A stretch of 41,267 bases of DNA from a virus. The notes beneath the pieces were generated by a model. It saw nothing but the letters and a program-made list of their open reading frames with translations, did no database searches and had not been told where the DNA came from. Within the stretch, counting starts at the first letter, position 1; the number at the start of each line of letters is the position of its first letter. Where the stretch lies: IMG/VR virus record IMGVR_UViG_3300049048_000044, positions 1 through 41,267 of that record. One strand, given 5' to 3'. A program made the translations under genes and the position numbers. This document shows positions 36,513-41,267 of this stretch, in pieces.

Positions 36513-36640
36513 TCCGTCTCCTCGCGTCTGGGGTGGGTGGACTGGCGGGCGGCGCTTGCGTCGTGCGCGAGTCCGAACACGGTAACGACCGTGGCGATAG
36601 CCAGCATCAGTGGGACCAGCTTCTCTACCCAGCGCCTCAT
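36509..36640 (-). CDS. Small membrane protein (43 aa)
   Basis: ATG at 36640 in the upstream stop. One hydrophobic segment (about residues 8-26, L-V-P-L-M-L-A-I-A-T-V-V-T-V-F) followed by A-S-A-A, which could be a signal-peptidase site, and a short basic tail. Could be a membrane microprotein or a secreted peptide. Confidence 0.5.
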   Translation of the reverse strand: MRRWVEKLVPLMLAIATVVTVFGLAHDASAARQSTHPRREETE

Positions 36641-37239
36641 TTCAGGCTCCCATCGGCGTTGAACGCTGCACCCGTGATGCAGGAATCTTCGTCGTGTCGG
36701 CCGGGCCTTGTGCAATCGCCGCACGCGCAATCCGCATCCCGCTCGGCCCCGCCTGCGTCGGTGCGGGTGTCCTTCCGCCCATGCAGGAAGCCCAGCCGCA
36801 TAAGCGCCTCGTCGTGCGCGGTGACGCCGTGCGGTCCAGCCTTGCGTGCCGTGCGGACCAGCCATGCCTCGGCGGCCTCCTCGTCCACCGCCTGCGCTGC
36901 GCCTGCGTCGGTGCGGGTGGCGATGCGCGTCAGCGCGTCATGCAGCGGTGTCACCATGTCGCGGTACTGCGCCTGGGTGATGGCGCAGCCGCCTTCATGG
37001 GGGAACGCGATCAGCACGTCGGCGCGGCGCTGGAATGTCCGCAGCGCCTCGGCCGCGATAGCCACCGCCTCGCCCGCCTGCGCTGCGCTGGCCTCGGTCG
37101 GCGGGGTGTGGCGCAATGCTTCGTGCAGGGCGCGCAGTTGTTCGTCGCTCGGGTCGCTAGCGAAATAGACACTCACGACGCACGGCGCCGCTCGGCCCAC
37201 ACCGTTCACGCGCGGCCACGCCTCCTGTTTTCCGCTCAT
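36637..37239 (-). CDS. Hypothetical protein with repeated segment (200 aa)
   Basis: ATG at 37239, coupled to the upstream gene by TAATG. The N-terminal part has beta strand V-V-S-V-Y-F; then mainly helical. A T-R-T-D-A-G segment occurs twice, coded by an identical 19-bp stretch (36751-36769 and 36901-36919). Near the C-terminus is a Cys cluster C-A-C-G-D-C and a further Cys. Function unknown. The repeat suggests internal duplication. Confidence 0.6.
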   Translation of the reverse strand: MSGKQEAWPRVNGVGRAAPCVVSVYFASDPSDEQLRALHEALRHTPPTEASAAQAGEAVAIAAEALRTFQRRADVLIAFPHEGGCAITQAQYRDMVTPLHDALTRIATRTDAGAAQAVDEEAAEAWLVRTARKAGPHGVTAHDEALMRLGFLHGRKDTRTDAGGAERDADCACGDCTRPGRHDEDSCITGAAFNADGSLK

Positions 37240-38003
37240 TACTGGTCTCCCTGTTCGCACCAGTTGGCAAGGTCGTTGCCGTATCGCGCGAGCCAGATGC
37301 CCCGCTCTCGCAGGTTGGCAACGATCAGCTTGTCGTCGGTCGGGTTGCCAAGGCGAATGTCCTTGATCGCCTGCCAGATGGCCTGCTCGGCGTCGTCCTT
37401 GCGGAGCCACTCCACCTTTTGCGGTGCTGCATCGAGAGCGACGAGCAGCGTATCCGCATGGCGGCGGATGACGTCGGCGCATCGCTCCATGAAGGCGGCC
37501 TGCATCTCCTCGCTAGCACCGATTGCGAGCCTCGCGCCCAATGCCAGCCGAATCGCCTGCGCCGCCTCCCCGCGCCCCGTGTCGCCCGGCTGCGTCGGCT
37601 TCGCGTTCAACGCGCGGGCCAGGAGAATTTCCGCTCGGTCGTCTGCCTGCGCGGGTGGGGGTGCGTAACCCTCAGCATCCATCGCGTAACGCTCACTGAG
37701 CGACAGCGCCTCCGCTGCGGCCACCTGGCGGGGTGCGGCGAGGGCGGCGTGATTCGCCAACGTTTCTAGCACCTGCGCAAGTCGCGGCGAAACGTGGCTG
37801 CGCTCGGTTGCGTAGCGACGCGCGAGGCGCACGGCCTCCCGCAGCGCCTCCCCGCTGTCCGTGGCCTGTGCGGGGGTGGCGCACTCGCCGGGGCATGACC
37901 ACACGGCCGGCATTTCGCCCACGGCGTTCGCGCGGACGACGCGCCCGACTTCATGCACGGTACGGCCGCACTTGTGGCACTTCGGTTGCGGGTGCGCGCT
38001 CAT
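37239..38003 (-). CDS. Hypothetical protein with N-terminal zinc ribbon (254 aa)
   Basis: ATG at 38003 in the upstream stop (ATGA). C-H-K-C at residues about 9-12 and C-P-G-E-C at about 37-41 make a zinc-ribbon start. Helical middle (A-L-R-E-A-V-R-L-A-R-R) and helical end (D-D-A-E-Q-A-I-W-Q-A-I). Phages of high-GC hosts often have such mosaic proteins in the early accessory area. Function unknown. Confidence 0.62.
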   Translation of the reverse strand: MSAHPQPKCHKCGRTVHEVGRVVRANAVGEMPAVWSCPGECATPAQATDSGEALREAVRLARRYATERSHVSPRLAQVLETLANHAALAAPRQVAAAEALSLSERYAMDAEGYAPPPAQADDRAEILLARALNAKPTQPGDTGRGEAAQAIRLALGARLAIGASEEMQAAFMERCADVIRRHADTLLVALDAAPQKVEWLRKDDAEQAIWQAIKDIRLGNPTDDKLIVANLRERGIWLARYGNDLANWCEQGDQ

Positions 38004-38485
38004 GCAGGGCCTCCGGTCTGTGGGGTGATGCGGGCGAACGGGATCGTGTAGCCCTTGGCGAAGGCGTCGCCCTGAGCGAGCCGGCGCGCCTTCTCGTCGG
38101 CCGTGATGAACGTCGCCGAGCCGTCGTGCCAGCCCCACAGGTCCACCACCACCTGCGCCTGCGGGGCTGCGGATTGCAGTGCGGCGGCTTTGAGCGCCGC
38201 GATTCGCTCCATGATCGGCTCGATGCCGTCGTCGTGATCGTCGTCAATGCCAAGCTCGACAGCGATGCGCGCGAGGCTCGCGCACGCCGAGACGAAAGCC
38301 TCGCGCCAATCCACCCTCGGCGCGGCGGCGGGGGATGCGAGGGCGGCGTCGCGGAGCATCGCGTCCAGTTCGCGCAGCAGCGAAGTCCGGTATTGGCCGA
38401 GCGACTGGAAGGTGATCGCGTGGGCGTCGTTAGCTACCGTGTCTCGCAGCACACGCAGCGCCCGCAGTTCGTCGTTATGGGTCAT
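38000..38485 (-). CDS. Hypothetical protein (161 aa)
   Basis: ATG at 38485 in the stop of the upstream HTH gene. Mostly helical; acidic D-D-D-H-D-D-G in the middle, and a C-terminal part with V-D-L-W-G-W-H-D-G-S-A. No family recognised. Part of the coupled accessory string. Confidence 0.62.
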   Translation of the reverse strand: MTHNDELRALRVLRDTVANDAHAITFQSLGQYRTSLLRELDAMLRDAALASPAAAPRVDWREAFVSACASLARIAVELGIDDDHDDGIEPIMERIAALKAAALQSAAPQAQVVVDLWGWHDGSATFITADEKARRLAQGDAFAKGYTIPFARITPQTGGPA

Positions 38486-38832
38486 CGCGCTTCCTCGCGC
38501 ACAAGGCGCATCCGGCGATCCGCGCCGCACTTCTCGCGCGGCTCCAGTCGGAAGCCGTACGCCTCGGCCAGCGCGCTGCACCAGCGGTAGGCCGACGCGC
38601 GCGAGACGCCAAACTCGGCCATGACCGCTTCGGGCGTCGGGAAGTGCCGCTGCTCGTGAGCCCACGCCCCGAACCGAAGGGCTGCGAGGATCGCGCCATA
38701 GCCGCGCGTGTTGTTGCTGGCGAGGAATCGCGGCTGCGCTGCGATGGCCGGCGCTCGCTCGCGTCGGACCGCGGCAGGGCGCACGCCACAGCCCAGCGAC
38801 GCGGCTCCAAAGTGGCTCGGTTGTGCGGACAT
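38482..38832 (-). CDS. HTH protein (116 aa)
   Basis: ATG at 38832. The second half has a helix-turn-helix: T-P-E-A-V-M-A-E-F-G-V-S-R-A-S-A-Y-R-W (about residues 65-84), followed by a short wing-like, basic tail. The first 40 residues are disordered. It may control part of the leftward operon or act on host DNA. A 12-bp inverted repeat precedes it (38854-38901). Confidence 0.7.
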   Translation of the reverse strand: MSAQPSHFGAASLGCGVRPAAVRRERAPAIAAQPRFLASNNTRGYGAILAALRFGAWAHEQRHFPTPEAVMAEFGVSRASAYRWCSALAEAYGFRLEPREKCGADRRMRLVREEAR

Positions 38833-38853
38833 CTCACACCTCGGGGAATAGGT

Positions 38854-38901
38854 GGCAGCGGCGGGTTTCGGTCGCCCTGGGGAGTGGGCCCCGCCGCTGC
38901 C
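38854..38901. repeat. 12-bp perfect inverted repeat between exonuclease and HTH genes
   Basis: GGCAGCGGCGGG (38854-38865) is the reverse complement of 38890-38901, with a 24-nt loop. No T-run on the transcribed strand. It separates the recombination genes from the accessory string and could be an attenuator, an RNA-processing site or the operator of the adjacent HTH protein. Confidence 0.55.
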
Positions 38902-38910
38902 GGGGAAAGG

Positions 38911-39564
38911 TCAGGCGGCGCGTCGCTCGAGCGTTTCGAGGATGGCGCGCACGTCGTTCTCAAGCGCCAGACAGGCCGCCTCCAGCTGTTCGATGAAGTC
39001 CTCGTCGCGCTCGACGCGCTGGACGTACAGGCGGTGTTCCGGCGGGAAGTCGGGGTGGAAACTCACAAAGTCCCACCACCGCCGACCAGTCACCCACAGG
39101 CCGCCCTGAATCTGCTCGACGTGCTCACGCGGCAGGCCGTTGATCAGCGTCGCCAGGTGGACCTCGCTCGATTCGGGCGACTTGACCTCGCCGCCGCCGT
39201 CGTCGCCGACAAGGAAGTCGGGCGAGGCTCCGATGAAGTCATGCACCGGGTGCCGGATGAAGCCACACAGGCGGACGATCACGCCCGTCTCTGCCTGGTA
39301 CGCGGCCACCGCGGCGGGCTCCACGTCGTGGCCCCACTGCAGCGCCGCCGCCTTGACCTGCCGTCGCGGCTTGCCGGTCAGGCGTTCGGCCGCCAACTGG
39401 TGCGCGTAGTCCTCCAGCGCCTTCGGCTGCGGCTTGGGCTGCCCTTTGCGCGGGCCGCTCTTGAACTCGCCGCGCTCCCGTGGAAGCGCGACGGTGTGCA
39501 TCTGCGACGCCGTGATCATGCCGGCGCGCTCGGCGAACCATTCGGGGCTGCGCTGATCACTCAC
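38911..39564 (-). CDS. YqaJ-family (lambda exonuclease-like) recombination nuclease (217 aa)
   Basis: GTG start at 39564, overlapping the upstream gene by 8 bp. The family motifs are clear: R-S-P-E-W-F-A-E-R (start), W-G-H-D-V-E-P (E82), A-S-P-D-F-L-V (D116), G-E-V-K-S-P (E126, K128) and H-V-E-Q-I-Q-G-G-L-W-V-T-G. These proteins digest one strand from double-strand ends and leave 3' overhangs. With the annealing protein upstream it makes a Red-like pair. Confidence 0.92.
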   Translation of the reverse strand: MSDQRSPEWFAERAGMITASQMHTVALPRERGEFKSGPRKGQPKPQPKALEDYAHQLAAERLTGKPRRQVKAAALQWGHDVEPAAVAAYQAETGVIVRLCGFIRHPVHDFIGASPDFLVGDDGGGEVKSPESSEVHLATLINGLPREHVEQIQGGLWVTGRRWWDFVSFHPDFPPEHRLYVQRVERDEDFIEQLEAACLALENDVRAILETLERRAA

Positions 39565-40426
39565 CGGCCGGCACCTCGGCTGCAGGCTCGGCGTCGGCCG
39601 CGCCAGCCTTCTCGGCGATCATCTGGAAGCCGGCCAGCTTGTCGCCCACCAGGCGGCGCTTCTCCTTCGGCCAGCCGGCCCACATCTCGCGGAACGCTTC
39701 GACTCCCTTCTTGGCGACCTCCTCGGCCTCCTTGATCGCTGCATTGCGCTCCGGGCTATCCGGCGGGATGGTCTGCGCCACGGCAGCGACTGCAGCCGCG
39801 CTCACCCGCGGCGCGCCCATCATCTCGGCGACGATCTCCTCGGGCAGGTCTTCGATGTCCTGAGTGAACAGGTCCGACGCCGCGGTGACGGTCAGCACAC
39901 CGTCGATCAGGCCGCGCTTCTTCGCCATCTTCAGCACGGTGTTCGACACGTCTGCCGGCGTCGTCCGCACCTGCTTCTTCTTCTCGACCTTGCCCTGGTA
40001 CTTGGAGAACTTGATGCGGCGGCGGTTCTCCGGCGTCAGGTCGAACTCCTCGTCGCACAGCGCGGCGCGCCATGCGTACTTGTCCTCGCTGCTGCTGCAC
40101 TCGCCGATGCCCGCGCCAAGGAACGTCCCCGACGCCGACAGGATGTTGACCTTGACCCGGTACGCGACCTCGCCGTCGATGCCGATCGACTCCACCTGCG
40201 GATCAGCCGCAAGGCGGAACGTGCTCATGATCTTCTCGGCGCCCGCCTTGTAGAGGCTGGGCTGCTTCGTCCCCGGGATCACGCCGTAGTGCGTTTCCTT
40301 CTTCATGACCTCCTGCATCACGTCCTGCATGAGGTTCACCTGCGCGCGCACGTCCGCCGCGGTGAGGGACCGGCTGCCGTAGTTCTCGACCGGTGGCTGG
40401 AAGGGAACGATGTTCTGCTGCGTCAC
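39557..40426 (-). CDS. Probable single-strand annealing protein (289 aa)
   Basis: GTG at 40426 after CAGGAG. Contains E-T-H-Y-G-V-I-P-G-T, S-L-Y-K-A-G-A-E-K-I, then G-I-G-E-C-S-S-S-E and N-T-V-L-K-M-A-K-K-R-G. I know this set of motifs from phage proteins placed beside YqaJ or other exonucleases. The fold is not certain; a Rad52/Erf-type annealing protein is the likely role, based mostly on the neighbour. The C-terminal 80 residues are Ala/Glu-rich. Confidence 0.75.
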   Translation of the reverse strand: MTQQNIVPFQPPVENYGSRSLTAADVRAQVNLMQDVMQEVMKKETHYGVIPGTKQPSLYKAGAEKIMSTFRLAADPQVESIGIDGEVAYRVKVNILSASGTFLGAGIGECSSSEDKYAWRAALCDEEFDLTPENRRRIKFSKYQGKVEKKKQVRTTPADVSNTVLKMAKKRGLIDGVLTVTAASDLFTQDIEDLPEEIVAEMMGAPRVSAAAVAAVAQTIPPDSPERNAAIKEAEEVAKKGVEAFREMWAGWPKEKRRLVGDKLAGFQMIAEKAGAADAEPAAEVPAGE

Positions 40427-40465
40427 TGGGATAGCTCCTGCCGGCCGGGGCCGGCGTTGGGGTGT

Positions 40466-40942
40466 TTAAGCCGCGCGCTTCCACTTGGAGCGGCGCGGGT
40501 TGGTGGCCTTCTCGGGATCGGGGTCAGGGATCACGACGCCGGCCTCTGCTCCGGTGCGCTGGATGAACTCCACGAACTGCCAGAAAGCATCGCCGTCGAT
40601 TACGTCGCGGTTGCCGTCCTCGTCCGTCGTCGTCGTCCGCAGCGGCACGCTCTCAAGGCCGGAGGGATTGGCCGGCGTCGGAGGCACCTTGCGCGACCGC
40701 CAGCCGAACCACTGGCCGCACAGCCACTCGTAGAGCGTTTCCGGCGCGTACCCCTGGGCCTCAGCGAGGAGGGGCACTGCGACGCCGCGCACATAGCGCA
40801 GCTGCCACGGGGAACGCTCCGGGCGCGCGATGCTGACCTTGACGTTGATCGGCTTCCCGACGGCGAACGCCTCCAGCACTCGGACGACGCCCGCAATAGC
40901 GGTCGACCGATCCTTCGGGGGCAGGGTGGCGACGTGCTTCAC
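40466..40942 (-). CDS. NinB-like recombination accessory protein, tentative (158 aa)
   Basis: GTG at 40942 in the upstream stop. N-terminal part with I-N-V-K-V-S-I-A-R-P-E-R-S and then Q-L-R-Y-V-R and a helical part ending in F-V-E-F-I-Q-R-T-G-A-E-A-G; the C-terminus is basic (R-R-S-K-W-K-R). The order (strand with I-x-R-P-x-R-S, helices, F-x-E/L-I-Q) is like lambda NinB, which binds single-stranded DNA in recombination, but similarity is weak. The neighbourhood (annealing protein, exonuclease) supports a recombination role. Confidence 0.5.
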   Translation of the reverse strand: MKHVATLPPKDRSTAIAGVVRVLEAFAVGKPINVKVSIARPERSPWQLRYVRGVAVPLLAEAQGYAPETLYEWLCGQWFGWRSRKVPPTPANPSGLESVPLRTTTTDEDGNRDVIDGDAFWQFVEFIQRTGAEAGVVIPDPDPEKATNPRRSKWKRAA

Positions 40943-41100
40943 AGCGCCCGCCCCCCGAACCACAGCAGCGCCGTGCAGGCGAGCAGCGTCGCGGTCATGA
41001 AGGCCCGGCCGGTGCGCCTGGCGCGGCGACGCGAGCCAGCGGAGGCCGTGGCGCATTCGATGCTGGAGCGCATCAGGCGGGCGGCGAGGTAGCGGTTCAC
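40939..41100 (-). CDS. Small membrane protein (53 aa), third of three
   Basis: GTG at 41100 in the stop of the gene that crosses the circular join; its stop overlaps the next GTG. Basic first part (R-R-R-A-R-R-T-G-R) and a C-terminal hydrophobic segment (about residues 33-50). Same design as the two before it: GTG start, charged part, membrane segment at the end. Function unknown. Confidence 0.58.
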   Translation of the reverse strand: MNRYLAARLMRSSIECATASAGSRRRARRTGRAFMTATLLACTALLWFGGRAL

Positions 41101-41258
41101 GAGAACCACCACAGCCCGGCGGCGAACACGAGCCCGGCAACCAGCACATCGCACGCCACGAGGCGCAGGAAGTCGACGGCCGATGCCGGCGCGCCCGGCT
41201 GGTGCGGCAGCACGAGCTCGACGCCCTGCCGCGGGTCGCGCTCGATCTGCGTGCACAT
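41097..41258 (-). CDS. Small membrane protein (53-58 aa) crossing the circular join
   Basis: In this window the frame can start at the ATG at 41258. On the closed circle the upstream GTG (131-133 at the left end) is in frame, overlaps the stop of the gene at 130-288 (GTGA) and adds five residues, so it is the more likely start. A hydrophobic C-terminal part (A-C-D-V-L-V-A-G-L-V-F-A-A-G-L-W-W-F) ends the protein. The part within the 127-bp repeat is also present at positions 1-118. Second of three tandem microproteins. Confidence 0.58.
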   Translation of the reverse strand: MCTQIERDPRQGVELVLPHQPGAPASAVDFLRLVACDVLVAGLVFAAGLWWFS

Positions 41259-41267
41259 CTGCGGCCG
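41141..41267. repeat. Terminal direct repeat, right copy
   Basis: Identical to 1-127. Gene frames continue smoothly from here into position 128 onward, which confirms that the two ends join. Confidence 0.93.

Noticed and set aside
1-41267. CRISPR array, insertion sequence, retron or diversity-generating retroelement
   Set aside because: I found no regularly spaced repeats, no transposase and no reverse transcriptase. The repeats at the ends and around attP have other explanations.

Overview
The window is a complete temperate siphovirus genome of the lambda/HK97 kind. The first 127 bases (1-127) are repeated exactly as the last 127 (41141-41267), so it is best read as a circular molecule of 41,140 bp cut at an arbitrary point inside the leftward early operon. 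GC content looks like roughly two thirds, and GTG and TTG starts are common. The DUF4224-integrase pair and the Q-like and Ref-like genes suggest a high-GC proteobacterial host, perhaps Xanthomonadales. The host is an inference, not something read directly. The phage carries the 3' half of a tRNA-Asn(GTT) gene as its probable attP core, so it probably integrates there.

Layout. (a) Immunity region, 849-3620: repressor (2998-3552, minus) and Cro-like gene (3629-3853, plus) diverge around a promoter-operator. A second promoter near 849-877 fires leftward. Both promoters have a TTGACG -35 box and the same 15-bp palindrome, TTAGG-N5-CCTAA, between -35 and -10: a PL/PR pair under one repressor. Five minus-strand genes (964-3056) lie between repressor and PL, where lambda keeps rexA/rexB. 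(b) Rightward early operon, 3629-10012: Cro, small genes, a structured 383-bp gap, SF2 helicase, Toprim primase, Ref-like HNH nuclease, two HTH proteins, RuvC-like resolvase and a Q-like antiterminator. (c) Late control, 10054-10180: a promoter followed at once by a terminator, as in lambda pR'-tR'. (d) Late operon, 10254-33958: metallophosphoesterase, lysis cassette (pinholin-like holin, SAR endolysin, nested Rz/Rz1), two HNH nucleases, terminase, HK97-type head genes, connectors, tail tube, tail chaperone pair with a -1 frameshift site, tape measure, a GTA-like tail tip and two distal tail proteins. (e) attP region, 33959-34361, with integrase-site-like repeats and large inverted repeats. 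(f) Leftward early operon, from PL at 877 down through the circular junction to the integrase at 34362: small unknowns, three tandem membrane microproteins, a NinB-like protein, a probable annealing protein with a YqaJ exonuclease, a run of accessory proteins, DUF4224 and integrase. Most genes here overlap by 4 bp (ATGA or GTGA).

Together: the repressor would shut PL and PR in the lysogen while its own operon expresses the rex-position genes. After induction, PL gives recombination and excision functions, PR gives replication and Q, and Q would let polymerase pass the terminator-like hairpins in most open late-gene junctions. Those hairpins, the rex-position cassette, the microprotein run and the terS-like HNH gene are the parts most worth following up.
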